From positions 310,238-374,237 of the forward strand of contig DLHX01000001.1 in assembly GCA_002483465.1 (NCBI GenBank): DNA of 64,000 bases, read 5' to 3'. Position numbers and translations under genes: made by a program. The stretch is from Micavibrio sp. UBA7657. GTDB lineage: Bacteria; Pseudomonadota; Alphaproteobacteria; Micavibrionales; Micavibrionaceae. Numbering within the stretch: the first letter of the stretch is position 1; the number at the start of each line of letters is the position of its first letter. Of this stretch, positions 34,419 to 42,854 are shown one piece after another. The notes under the pieces are model-generated. The model was not told the DNA's origin. It did no database searches and worked only from the letters and a program-made list of their open reading frames with translations.

Positions 34419-35182
34419 CCCGCTGGAAGCTCACTATCGAATATGTCGGCACGAATTATTCCGGCTGGCAGCGTCAGGAGGAGGGCGTGCCGAGCGTGCA
34501 AGCAGCCATCGAAGCAGCAATCAAAAAATTCTGCCAGCAGGACATCACCATTCATGTCGCAGGCCGCACCGATGCAGGCGTACATGCGAAAGGGCAGGTG
34601 GCGCATTTCGATCTCGATTACGGCACGCGCAAATTAGAAGGCTTCGATCTGATGAAGGCGCTGAACGCGCATCTAAAGCCACAGCCCGTTGGGATCATCA
34701 AGGCTGAAACCGTGCCGGATGATTTTCACGCGCGGTTCAATGCGAAGAACAAATTGTACCAGTACCGGATTTTAAACCGCTCGGCCTTCCCGACCTTCGA
34801 GCAGGGACTTGTCTGGCATTTCAAGCGGCCACTCGATGTCGCGGCGATGAAAGAGGCAGCGAAGCATCTTCTCGGTCATCACGATTTCACGACCTTCAGG
34901 GATTCGGAATGCCAGGCGAAGTCGCCGGACCGCACACTCGACCGACTCGAAATTACCGATAAGGATTACGACGAAAGTGGCGGCCGCGAAATTCTGATCG
35001 AGGCCGAGGCGCGTTCCTTCCTGCATCACATGATGAGGAATATTGCGGGCACGCTGGTTATGGTCGGGGAAGGGAAATGGCAGCCGGAAGACGTCAAAAC
35101 CGCCCTCGAAGCCAGGGATCGAACGAAAGGTGGCCCGACGGCGCCCCCTGATGGTCTGACGCTGGTCCGGGTCGATTATTAG
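34415..35182 (+). CDS. truA: tRNA pseudouridine synthase A
   Basis: A 255-residue TruA. The start at ATG 34415 overlaps the transporter stop. The N-terminus TRWKLTIEYVGTNYSGWQRQ and the catalytic block VAGRTDAGVHAKGQVAHFD with D53 are diagnostic; HHDFTTFRDSECQAKSPDRT and SFLHHMMRNIAGTLVMVGEG follow. It converts uridines 38-40 of tRNA anticodon arms. It is the last gene of the def-fmt-EamA-truA operon. Confidence 0.96.
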   Translation: MTRWKLTIEYVGTNYSGWQRQEEGVPSVQAAIEAAIKKFCQQDITIHVAGRTDAGVHAKGQVAHFDLDYGTRKLEGFDLMKALNAHLKPQPVGIIKAETVPDDFHARFNAKNKLYQYRILNRSAFPTFEQGLVWHFKRPLDVAAMKEAAKHLLGHHDFTTFRDSECQAKSPDRTLDRLEITDKDYDESGGREILIEAEARSFLHHMMRNIAGTLVMVGEGKWQPEDVKTALEARDRTKGGPTAPPDGLTLVRVDY

Positions 35183-35282
35183 GGTGTCTGGACGTTAACC
35201 TTTGCATACGTTCGTGTGACAGAAATTAGCGAAAAATTGAATTAAATCAAAAGGGAACGTTATAGTTAGGCAGGCGTTGGCG

Positions 35283-35291
35283 TGGTATAAT
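35283..35291 (+). promoter_or_regulatory. Extended -10 promoter of the PRC-barrel gene
   Basis: TGGTATAAT at 35283-35291 is an extended -10 (TGn plus perfect TATAAT). No good -35 lies upstream, as is usual for extended -10 promoters. Transcription would start near 35298, leaving a leader of about 64 nt before the AGGAGA Shine-Dalgarno and ATG at 35362. Confidence 0.55.
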
Positions 35292-35361
35292 TATTATGAA
35301 AAAAGCTTGCGCCTCGCACCCTTTTCAGATACAACAAAGACCTGTTTTACAGGAGATTTCA

Positions 35362-36063
35362 ATGCGTTTAGCCGCTTTTTCGATCACCCGTCTTTTCATC
35401 GTAACGCTGCTGGTTTGCTTCACGGCAACGTCAGCCTATGCCGGCGCCGCTGTCTATAACCCAAAGACCCAGCAGATTACATCGCTGAACCGCATCGATC
35501 CGCTCCAAAACCCGCAATATGAAAGCGCCTCGGACATTCTTAAGCGCCGCATGCTCGACCGCAAGAACAAGGTCGTCGGCAGCATCCGCGATATCGTGAT
35601 CAACGAGAACGGCAACATTGCCTATATCGATGTCGATTTCGACCGCATGAAACTGGGCCGCCCGGTTTTCGTGAATTACGGGTCTTTCAACGTGAAAACC
35701 GTGGCGAACGGTTACGCCATGGCGTTCGATGCCAGGGAAATTGAAAATCTTTACCCGAGCATGCTGGCTGAAATCGAAACCGCCGCGGGTGAGGAAGACA
35801 CTTACAGCCTGAGCAAGATGAAGGGCCTTGAAGTCTGGACGGCAAGCGGTCGCCGGATCGGCGCCGTGAGCGACGTGCTGTTCGGCTCGGAAGGCCGCCG
35901 CGCGGCACTGCTTTATGTCTCGTTGACGACCGGTAATCTGCGTGGCGCGGGCGTTGGAATTCCTTTCGGCCAGGCCGATTACAGCGAAGTGTCTACAAAA
36001 CGCCGCGTCACGCTGCCTGACGACATCGCCGAGGCCGTAATACAATTCTCGAAAGAAAATTAA
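35362..36063 (+). CDS. Secreted PRC-barrel domain protein
   Basis: A 233-residue protein from ATG 35362, chosen for the AGGAGA 6-7 nt upstream. The signal peptide ends SAYA near residue 27. Two PRC-barrel-like segments are seen: one after SASDILKRRMLDRKNKVVGSI (RDIVINENGNIAYIDVDFD) and one at SKMKGLEVWTASGRRIGAVSDVLFGSEGRRAAL. PRC barrels are small beta domains, found in RimM and in photosynthetic reaction centres, that bind proteins or RNA. A periplasmic two-barrel protein has no assigned function. It converges on dapE with no space between the two stops. Confidence 0.75.
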   Translation: MRLAAFSITRLFIVTLLVCFTATSAYAGAAVYNPKTQQITSLNRIDPLQNPQYESASDILKRRMLDRKNKVVGSIRDIVINENGNIAYIDVDFDRMKLGRPVFVNYGSFNVKTVANGYAMAFDAREIENLYPSMLAEIETAAGEEDTYSLSKMKGLEVWTASGRRIGAVSDVLFGSEGRRAALLYVSLTTGNLRGAGVGIPFGQADYSEVSTKRRVTLPDDIAEAVIQFSKEN

Positions 36064-37215
36064 TCAGCTTTTGAAATAAAGCTCTAACACGCGCACATAA
36101 ATGCGCGTGAGATCTTCTAACACCTGCACTTCGGCATTCTCGTTGATCTGATGGATCGTGGCGTTGATCGGCCCGAATTCAACGACAGGGCAATATTCCA
36201 CGACAAAGCGCGCATCCGACGTGCCGCCATTGGTGGTGTATTCAGGTGTTCTGCCTGTAACATCTTTTACCGCGTCGCGTACCAGGGCCGACCATGCGCC
36301 GGGATTGGTTAGAAAACTTCTTGAATCGCTTTCATTAAATTCAAGTTCATAAGACGCGCCGACTTTATCAAGAATTTTCCGGATTTCCTGGTCGATGCTT
36401 CTTGTGTTGTCCTTGCCTTTATTTTTGACGCTCCACTGGTCGTTAAAACGGACATTGAACTTTGCCGTCCCTTGACCGGGGATAACGTTCGACGCCGTAT
36501 TCCCGACATCGATGGAAACAACCTCGAGATTCGTCGGCTGAAAATATTCAGTCCCTTCATCGAACTTGTGTGATGCCAGCGCATCAACCAGTTTTGCAAG
36601 GCGTGGCACCGGATTGTCGGCAAGCTTCGGATAAGCCACATGGCCCTGTTTGCCGTGTACGGTAATCGTCCCGGAAAGCGATCCGCGCCGGCCTATTTTG
36701 ATTTCTTCGCCAAGCACCGAAGGATTCGTCGGCTCGCCCACGAGGCAGACATCGGGTGTGTGGCCGTGCTGCGCCATCCATTCAAGGACTTTTACAGTGC
36801 CTTGTGTAGCCGGGCCTTCCTCATCGCCCGTGATGAGCATTGAGATGGAGCCTTTCGGATTTCCATGCTGCTGGATGTAGGCGGCAGCGGCGGCGGCGAA
36901 GGCGGCGACCGAACCCTTCATGTCGCTGGAGCCGCGCCCGTATAATTTTCCATCCGCAACCGTCGGTGTGAACGGACCGTACGTCCATTGTCCTGCAAGG
37001 CCCGGCGGCACGACATCTGTGTGTCCGGCATAACAGATATGCGGCGCACCATTACCGAGGCGCGCGAATAAATTAGGCACGTCGCCGAATGGAAGATGAA
37101 AAACCTCGAAGCCGAGCGACTTTAAATGTTTTGCGAGACAATCCTGGGCGCCCGCATCCGCAGGAGTCACTGACGGGCATTCAATTAATCTCTTCGCGAG
37201 TTCTATAACGGACAT
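36064..37215 (-). CDS. dapE: Succinyl-diaminopimelate desuccinylase
   Basis: A 383-residue M20 family dinuclear zinc hydrolase. Metal and catalytic residues are in place: H65-T-D67 (CYAGHTDVVPPG), D98 in GRGSSDMKGS, E132/E133 in ITGDEEGPA, and a C-terminal His in NATIHQINENAEV. It releases succinate and LL-DAP in the lysine/peptidoglycan pathway, two steps after DapD, which is encoded upstream in the same cluster. It follows the COQ7-type gene directly (stop and start adjacent at 37215/37216). Confidence 0.96.
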   Translation of the reverse strand: MSVIELAKRLIECPSVTPADAGAQDCLAKHLKSLGFEVFHLPFGDVPNLFARLGNGAPHICYAGHTDVVPPGLAGQWTYGPFTPTVADGKLYGRGSSDMKGSVAAFAAAAAAYIQQHGNPKGSISMLITGDEEGPATQGTVKVLEWMAQHGHTPDVCLVGEPTNPSVLGEEIKIGRRGSLSGTITVHGKQGHVAYPKLADNPVPRLAKLVDALASHKFDEGTEYFQPTNLEVVSIDVGNTASNVIPGQGTAKFNVRFNDQWSVKNKGKDNTRSIDQEIRKILDKVGASYELEFNESDSRSFLTNPGAWSALVRDAVKDVTGRTPEYTTNGGTSDARFVVEYCPVVEFGPINATIHQINENAEVQVLEDLTRIYVRVLELYFKS

Positions 37216-37782
37216 TTATTCTCTCATAAATTCGAGGTCGTGTTTCATTCGGATATTGTCACCCCACGTGGATAGAAAAATAACAATCTCGGTGGCAACG
37301 GAAACAATATATTTAATAAACTTTACTCCAGCGTTGGCATTCATATTCCGTTGGGCATAATCAAGATGTTCTTCTTCCTGCTTCTGAATTTCAAGAATTA
37401 AATCTTTAAGTTTATTATCCCTGTCATTTAGAAACCTTACCTGCTCTTCGAGATGCATATGAACGGTTTCTTCGACCGCTGCCGTGCAAGCCATGATCAT
37501 ATTACGTCCTATTAAACCTGTCACCAGCCCCAGTAAAAAGCCGCCCCATGACCATAAGAACATAGTCCGGCAAGGCCTTGTTTCACGACCGGGCATGAAA
37601 TTTTTAAATAATCTGCAATGTTCGATTTCATGCCGCAGAAATTCCTGAAGCGTATTAACAAGGTCAGGATAAAGAATTTTGGAAATGAATATCTGTGCCT
37701 GGTAGATCCTGATCGCGCCATACTCGCCGGCATGATTTACTTTCAATATTCTCTGGACTGTAAGGCGCTCGCGTTGGGTCAA
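37216..37782 (-). CDS. coq7: COQ7-type demethoxyubiquinone hydroxylase
   Basis: A 188-residue di-iron protein. The COQ7 core begins RILKVNHAGEYGAIRIYQAQ with ligand E20; the ExxH pairs are E52-x-x-H55 (HEIEHC) and E136-x-x-H139 (EEEHLDYA), and AVEETVH supplies the third Glu region (about 104). A hydrophobic stretch FLLGLVTGLIG fits membrane association. It hydroxylates the demethoxy precursor in ubiquinone synthesis. The gene is AT-richer than its neighbours and sits between dapD (7 nt away) and dapE, an unexpected place for a quinone gene. The reading is clean, without frameshift. Confidence 0.88.
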   Translation of the reverse strand: MTQRERLTVQRILKVNHAGEYGAIRIYQAQIFISKILYPDLVNTLQEFLRHEIEHCRLFKNFMPGRETRPCRTMFLWSWGGFLLGLVTGLIGRNMIMACTAAVEETVHMHLEEQVRFLNDRDNKLKDLILEIQKQEEEHLDYAQRNMNANAGVKFIKYIVSVATEIVIFLSTWGDNIRMKHDLEFMRE

Positions 37783-37789
37783 GATGTGC

Positions 37790-38650
37790 TTAATCCCTCA
37801 GCAATTCGTTGATTCCCGTTTTGCTGCGGGTTTTTTCATCGACCTGCTTGATGATCACGGCGCAGGCTAAACTGGGGCCGGGGCTGCCGTCTTTCAAGGG
37901 CTTGCCCGGCAATGTGCCCGGCACGACGACGGAATAAGGCGGTACGCGTCCGAAAATAATTTCGCCTGTTTCGCGGTTGACGATTTTGGTCGACTGGCCG
38001 ATAAACACGCCCATCGAGATAACGGAGCCTTCACCGACGATCACGCCTTCGACGATTTCCGAGCGTGCGCCGACAAAACAATTATCTTCGATGATCACCG
38101 GATCGGCCTGCAGCGGTTCGAGCACGCCGCCAAGTCCGACGCCGCCGGAGATGTGACAGTTTTTTCCGACCTGCGCGCAGGAACCGATTGTCACCCATGT
38201 GTCCACCATCGTGCCTTCATCGACATAGGCGCCGACATTGACGAAGCTCGGCATGAGAATGACGTTCTTCGCGATATAGGCGCTGCGGCGCACGATCGCG
38301 CCTGGCACGGCGCGGAAACCCGCCGCCTTGAATTCATTTTCGCCCCAGCCGGAAAATTTACCCTCGACCTTGTCGTACCAGAACGAGGAGCGCGGCGCAC
38401 CGGGAATGATCCGGTTCGGGTGCAGGCGGAAGGACAGCAGCACGGCTTTTTTCAGCCACTGATTGACCACCCATTTGCCGGAGCTTTTATCGGCGATGCG
38501 CAGCTTGCCGGAATCGAGCAAAAGCAGCGCGTCTTCCACCGCGTGGGCGACCTCGCCCCTTGTTTCGGCGTTGATGTCGGCGCGTTTCTCCCATCCGGCA
38601 TCGATGATCTTTTGCAGGTCGGCGGGGGAAGGCTGGGCGGCGGCGGCCAT
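37790..38650 (-). CDS. dapD: Tetrahydrodipicolinate N-succinyltransferase
   Basis: A 286-residue trimeric transferase. After an N-terminal helical domain (ADLQKIIDAGWEKRADINAE) comes the left-handed beta-helix with hexapeptide repeats (VILMPSFVNVGAYVDEGTMV and SCAQVGKNCHISGGVGLGGV). It transfers succinyl from succinyl-CoA to tetrahydrodipicolinate in meso-DAP/lysine synthesis. It is the first gene of the dapD-coq7-dapE transcript, with a good promoter upstream. Confidence 0.97.
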   Translation of the reverse strand: MAAAAQPSPADLQKIIDAGWEKRADINAETRGEVAHAVEDALLLLDSGKLRIADKSSGKWVVNQWLKKAVLLSFRLHPNRIIPGAPRSSFWYDKVEGKFSGWGENEFKAAGFRAVPGAIVRRSAYIAKNVILMPSFVNVGAYVDEGTMVDTWVTIGSCAQVGKNCHISGGVGLGGVLEPLQADPVIIEDNCFVGARSEIVEGVIVGEGSVISMGVFIGQSTKIVNRETGEIIFGRVPPYSVVVPGTLPGKPLKDGSPGPSLACAVIIKQVDEKTRSKTGINELLRD

Positions 38651-38718
38651 GGTAAATCCTATGTCTAAATGCTGTGTTCAAAGGGTTTTCCGGGATCAGC
38701 CCGTAAAACTTCAAAAGC

Positions 38719-38747
38719 ACTATAAATAAGACGGCTTGTGTGGACAA
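38719..38747 (-). promoter_or_regulatory. Sigma70-type promoter of dapD-coq7-dapE
   Basis: On the minus strand TTGTCC (38747-38742) and TATAGT (38724-38719) are 17 nt apart. Transcription would start near 38712, about 60 nt before the dapD ATG at 38650. Confidence 0.55.
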
Positions 38748-38785
38748 CCGCCCGTTTACTGGTATTTTAAGGGTCTGGAGGCCTT

Positions 38786-39634
38786 ATGTCCCTGAAATCC
38801 CTGACACCCTTTCTGGCCATGCTGGCCTTGACCATCCCTGCGCCCGCCTGGGCAGGCACGCAAAGCGCTGTTTACGAAGTCTATGCGGGCGGCATCCATG
38901 CGCTGCAGGCCAGGTTAGAAATTAAAACCAATAAGGGGCGCTATGATGTCGTGCTGGAGGCCAAGACGCGCGGCTTCCTCGGCAAGATGGCGCCGTGGGA
39001 AGGCATTTTCGAAAGCCATGGCTGGGTTGAGAAGGACGGCACGTTCAAGCCTGAGTCACACCGCTCGACGGCGATCTGGCGCGGCGAAAAGGAAATCAAG
39101 GATTACAGATATGCGCGCAACGGCCATTTTCTTGGGCTAACCGAAACGCTGGACGGCAAGGCACCGGAGGACAAACCGAATTTGAGTCCTGAAATCACCG
39201 AGAACACGACGGACGCCCTCTCCGCCGCGCTGAATGTTCTGCAAGCGGTCGGCAAGGGCGCTGAATGTTCCGGAACCGAGGAAGTGTTCGACGGCAAGCG
39301 CCGCTTCAAACAGATTTTCACGCATAAGGGAATCACCGAGCTCGCACCGACCAAGTACAACATCTTCAAGGGCGCTGCCTCTGAATGCATGATCGAGGTC
39401 GAGCCTGTCGCCGGCGAATGGCATAAAAAACCGCGCGGCTGGATGTCGATCCAGGAGCAGGGACGTTTGCGCGGCACCATGCCGACCATGTGGGCGTCGC
39501 AGCTTAAGGGCGGCGACCCGGCTGTTCCGGTGAAAATCCGCGTGAGCACGTCTTATGGCGTTTTGTTCATGCACCTCGCCGAATTCTCGGACGGGCAGCG
39601 GACCGTTATTGCCGACGGACGTGAGAAAGAGTAG
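38786..39634 (+). CDS. DUF3108 domain secreted protein
   Basis: A 282-residue exported protein with signal peptide ending APAWA near residue 24. The mature domain matches the DUF3108 pattern: SAVYEVYAGGIHALQARLEI, YDVVLEAKTRGFLGKMAPW, ESHGWVEKDGTFKPESHRS and a late W-x(5)-PVKIRVSTSYG. These beta-rich periplasmic proteins are common in alphaproteobacteria and are suspected to bind lipids or polysaccharide, without proof. It is divergent from dapD and 9 nt ahead of glmU, so it may be co-transcribed with it. Confidence 0.82.
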   Translation: MSLKSLTPFLAMLALTIPAPAWAGTQSAVYEVYAGGIHALQARLEIKTNKGRYDVVLEAKTRGFLGKMAPWEGIFESHGWVEKDGTFKPESHRSTAIWRGEKEIKDYRYARNGHFLGLTETLDGKAPEDKPNLSPEITENTTDALSAALNVLQAVGKGAECSGTEEVFDGKRRFKQIFTHKGITELAPTKYNIFKGAASECMIEVEPVAGEWHKKPRGWMSIQEQGRLRGTMPTMWASQLKGGDPAVPVKIRVSTSYGVLFMHLAEFSDGQRTVIADGREKE

Positions 39635-39643
39635 AACCCCCTC

Positions 39644-40999
39644 ATGAGCAAAAACCAACTCGCTATCGTTATTCTCGCCGCCGGTCAGGGCACACGCATG
39701 AAATCCGTGAAGCCGAAGGTCATGCATGAACTCGCAGGCCTGCCGATGATCAAATGGCTGATCAAAACAGCGGAAGAATTATCACCACAGAAAATTGTCA
39801 TTGTTGCCGGGCCCGGCATGCCGGAGCTGCAGCAGGCCGCGAAACCGCATGCGAGTGTGATTCAGAAAGTACGCGACGGAACGGCGGGCGCGCTGCGCAT
39901 GGCGCTGCCGGAACTAAAGAATTTCAAGGGCGACGTGCTGGTGCTGGTCGGCGATGCGCCGCTGATAACTAAGGAAACGCTGGAAAATCTCGTCGCGCTG
40001 CGCCGGGGTAAAAAAGCGGGTATTACCGTGCTCGGTGCGGAGGTCTGCTGCGCCGACGGACTGGGCCGCATCGTCGCGGATAAAAGTGGCAAGCTGAAAA
40101 AAATCATCGAGCACAAGGATGCCAGCGCAAAAGAACGCGAAATAAAACTCATCAATACCGGCGCGTTTTGTATCGACGGCGCGAAGCTGGAGAAATGGCT
40201 GGCGAAGGTGCAGAACAAGAATGCCGCCAGGGAATATTACATCACCGACCTGCCCGCCATCGCCGCGAAGGACAAAGCCGTCACGAAAGTTTACGTGACA
40301 AAAAATACCGACGAAGTACGCGGCTGCAATTCACGCAGTGATCTCGCCGCACTTGAAAAAACGGCACAGGAGAGTCTTCGTAAAGCCGTAATGAATAATG
40401 GCGTGACGATGATCGATCCCGATAGTGTGACATTGCATCATGACACGGTATTTGGTGCCGATGTCGTGATCGAGCCGAACGTGTTTTTCGGTCCCGGCGT
40501 CGAGGTCGGGAGCAGCGCAATCATTCGCGCGTTCTCGCACATCGAGGGCGCGGTTATCGGCGAGGGCGCAAGCATTGGTCCGTTCGCACGCCTTCGCCCC
40601 GGCACGGATATTGGCGAGGGAAGCCGTGTCGGCAATTTTGTCGAGATCAAAAAATCGAAAATCGGCGCGGGCAGCAAGATCAATCATCTCGCTTATGTGG
40701 GCGACACGGTAATGGGCGAGGACGTGAATTTCAGCGCAGGCGCGATCACTGTGAATTACGATGGTTTCGACAAGCACAAGACAATCATCGGCGATGGTGC
40801 GATGGTTGGATCGAACGTCAATCTCGTCGCGCCTCTCAATATTGGAAAAGGCGCATTCATCGCGGCGGGCTCGACCATTACCGGTGACGTCGCGCCCGAC
40901 GCTCTGGCCATCGAGCGCGGTGAAGTGGAAACACGTAAAGACTGGGCCTCGGAAAACCGCGCCAAAAAATCAGACAATAAATCGGGAAAGAAAAAATAA
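39644..40999 (+). CDS. glmU: Bifunctional UDP-GlcNAc pyrophosphorylase / GlcN-1-P acetyltransferase
   Basis: A 451-residue two-domain enzyme. The N-terminal uridyltransferase half carries LAAGQGTRMKSVKPKVMHELAG, the nucleotide-binding signature; the C-terminal half is a left-handed beta-helix (GASIGPFARLRPGTDIGEGSRVGNFVEIKKSKIG, then HLAYVGDTVMGEDVNFSAG) typical of the acetyltransferase. It makes UDP-GlcNAc for peptidoglycan and LPS. Its TAA overlaps the ATG of the next gene (TAATG, 40997-41001). glmS, which makes GlcN-6-P for the same pathway, lies three genes downstream. Confidence 0.97.
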   Translation: MSKNQLAIVILAAGQGTRMKSVKPKVMHELAGLPMIKWLIKTAEELSPQKIVIVAGPGMPELQQAAKPHASVIQKVRDGTAGALRMALPELKNFKGDVLVLVGDAPLITKETLENLVALRRGKKAGITVLGAEVCCADGLGRIVADKSGKLKKIIEHKDASAKEREIKLINTGAFCIDGAKLEKWLAKVQNKNAAREYYITDLPAIAAKDKAVTKVYVTKNTDEVRGCNSRSDLAALEKTAQESLRKAVMNNGVTMIDPDSVTLHHDTVFGADVVIEPNVFFGPGVEVGSSAIIRAFSHIEGAVIGEGASIGPFARLRPGTDIGEGSRVGNFVEIKKSKIGAGSKINHLAYVGDTVMGEDVNFSAGAITVNYDGFDKHKTIIGDGAMVGSNVNLVAPLNIGKGAFIAAGSTITGDVAPDALAIERGEVETRKDWASENRAKKSDNKSGKKK

Positions 41000-41484
41000 T
41001 GAAACGCTTTCTGCTCGCAGCATTGATTGTTTTCATGTCATTTTCCGCTGCGGCGGAAGACCGCCCGACGCCCATCCTGCGCAACCTGAAACAGCTCGAA
41101 GCCGATCCCTGCAACGCGAACGATCTCAAGCAATTCATGGAGGGAAGCTTCGTTATCACCGGTTACAAGAAGAGCGATAATGCAGTGCCGACAGCGGAAG
41201 AAATGTATGCGGGCGCGGCGACGGCAAGGCTTTATGAATGCACCTTGATGATCAAACGCTGCGTCGGCGGTGTGACCGAGACAGGCGAGCTCAAGAAAGT
41301 CGTCGCGATGGCCGATGCCATACAGATGTGGAAACTGGAAACTACGACCCAGGGCGGCGAGGCATACGAATACCGTTTCCAGATGGAATCGAATCCCGAC
41401 AATTACCCGGTCCTGTTCGGCGGCAGCGCCGATACGCATGAATTCTGGCGCTTCGACCCGGACGAAAACGCCAGCTGCCAATAG
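40999..41484 (+). CDS. Secreted protein of unknown function coupled to glmU
   Basis: A 161-residue protein with signal peptide (MKRFLLAALIVFMSFSAAA, cut near residue 19). The mature region contains four Cys (DPCNAND, YECTLMIKRCVG and the penultimate residue) and the repeated look of a small alpha/beta fold (EEMYAGAATARLYECT). I recognise no domain. Overlap of its ATG with the glmU stop implies translational coupling. Confidence 0.7.
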   Translation: MKRFLLAALIVFMSFSAAAEDRPTPILRNLKQLEADPCNANDLKQFMEGSFVITGYKKSDNAVPTAEEMYAGAATARLYECTLMIKRCVGGVTETGELKKVVAMADAIQMWKLETTTQGGEAYEYRFQMESNPDNYPVLFGGSADTHEFWRFDPDENASCQ

Positions 41485-41562
41485 GGCCGAATTCTGCGCA
41501 CAAAAGATAAAAAAGAACCCGCACCTCTATTATTCTTCCGGCCCTTTTGCTATTCAAAAACC

Positions 41563-42024
41563 ATGAAGTTCTGGCTGACGATTCTCCTGTGCCTGCTCCC
41601 TGTAACGCCGCTTTTGGCGTGCGAGGGATTCGAGCAGGATATGGACGCGCTGGAGCGCACGGTAGGCGTAAAAAATGCGTCTTCCGGCCCGGTGACCGCC
41701 AGCTTCGGCAGGGAATTCGCCTCGATTGATGAACTGCGCCGCTGGACCGAGACATCGACCCTGGGCGGCGGCCGCCTGGACGAGGCCGAATTCGGGGGCC
41801 GCGATTTTGCCTTTGCATACCGCTCCTACACCTCCGGCGTCAAAAGCTCCGACGCGGCCATCTATGTGCGCGACGGCAAGGGCTGGAAGCTGGTCAAGGC
41901 CTACCCGGTCCTGATGGGCGACTGGATCGTCGCCGAGAAACAGCAGGACTCTTACCTCTTCCACCCCGAAGCCGGCGGCAAGTCGCTCATGGTTTTGAGC
42001 CAGGCCGACCTGACGGCGTTTTAG
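41563..42024 (+). CDS. Secreted protein of unknown function
   Basis: A 153-residue protein with signal peptide (MKFWLTILLCLLPVTPLLA, then CEGF). The Cys right after the hydrophobic core could suggest a lipobox (LLAC), so it may be a lipoprotein. The mature part is soluble, with SIDELRRWTETSTLGGGRLDEAEFGGRDFAFAY and a VYVRDGKGWKLVK-like strand pair (actually AIYVRDGKGWKLVKAYP). No family recognised. It lies 78 nt after the previous gene, in the glmU-glmS interval. Confidence 0.65.
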   Translation: MKFWLTILLCLLPVTPLLACEGFEQDMDALERTVGVKNASSGPVTASFGREFASIDELRRWTETSTLGGGRLDEAEFGGRDFAFAYRSYTSGVKSSDAAIYVRDGKGWKLVKAYPVLMGDWIVAEKQQDSYLFHPEAGGKSLMVLSQADLTAF

Positions 42025-42105
42025 GCCGTTTTCGCCGGGTTTTCCCGTAACATTCCGTAAAACTTCGTGATTTGTTTTCCAGCCCGGAATTGCTAGGTTT
42101 CATGC

Positions 42106-42837
42106 ATGAAAAAGGCCCTTTTGACATTGCTGGTCCTGCTGCTGCCGTCTTCCGCACAAGCCGGGTTCGCGGAGAATGCCTACCGCGCTTCGCTCGAGAC
42201 GGCCTATTACGTCGGCGTCGTCGAGGTTCTGGACACGGTCCTCATCAACCCGCAAAGCACGGATAAATCTTCCGTCGGCGTCGAAATGACGATCCGGATT
42301 TTCAGCGATTACAGGAAGCAGGAAAGCGCCGCGCCGCGCGATATCAAAATTTCGCAGACTCTGGCATCCTGCGATCTCTACCCGCGCAAAAAAGGCGCGA
42401 TCTATGAGGCGATCATCATGCAGCAGGATGAAAAATTTATTTTCGCCTCGCTGCCCATGCAGTTCAAGGCAGAAGATATCGATAAATTCCGCGCTGGCAC
42501 GCCGTTCCCGGAAGTGGTTATGAAGCTTAAGCAAAAATGCGAAGGCGACGGCAACGTCTGGAATTTCCCCCTCAACGGCCAGCCTGAATGCAAAGTCCCT
42601 ACGAAAGATGCAGGCGAAGAATGCACGGTCAGCGAAGAATGCGAGGGGCTGTGTCTCGCGCAATTCAGCAAGGAAGGCGTCGAGAAAAAATTCGAAAAGT
42701 TTCTGCTCGATCCCAACGGAACCGACATCGACCAGCTCGAGTATAAAATCGGCAAATGCAGCGCATGGATAAACCTGACCGGCTGCCAGTATATTTTTGA
42801 AGGCCGGATGGTCAGGCATGTGTGCAGAGAGTTTTAG
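42106..42837 (+). CDS. Secreted Cys-containing protein of unknown function
   Basis: A 243-residue protein with signal peptide (MKKALLTLLVLLLPSSAQA, cut near residue 19). The mature part has about ten Cys, including CTVSEECEGLCLAQF, a compact spacing suggestive of disulfide-linked loops, and ends in a Cys pair (GCQYIF and HVCREF). The first half (ASLETAYYVGVVEVLDTVL... SVGVEMTIRIFSDYRK) looks like a beta-sandwich. Family not recognised. It ends 17 nt before glmS and is probably in the same transcript. Confidence 0.7.
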   Translation: MKKALLTLLVLLLPSSAQAGFAENAYRASLETAYYVGVVEVLDTVLINPQSTDKSSVGVEMTIRIFSDYRKQESAAPRDIKISQTLASCDLYPRKKGAIYEAIIMQQDEKFIFASLPMQFKAEDIDKFRAGTPFPEVVMKLKQKCEGDGNVWNFPLNGQPECKVPTKDAGEECTVSEECEGLCLAQFSKEGVEKKFEKFLLDPNGTDIDQLEYKIGKCSAWINLTGCQYIFEGRMVRHVCREF

Positions 42838-42854
42838 GAAAGCGGTGATTTAGA

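Noticed and set aside
42838..42854. glmS ribozyme upstream of glmS
   Set aside because: Only 17 bases separate glmS from the preceding gene and no ribozyme core is present.
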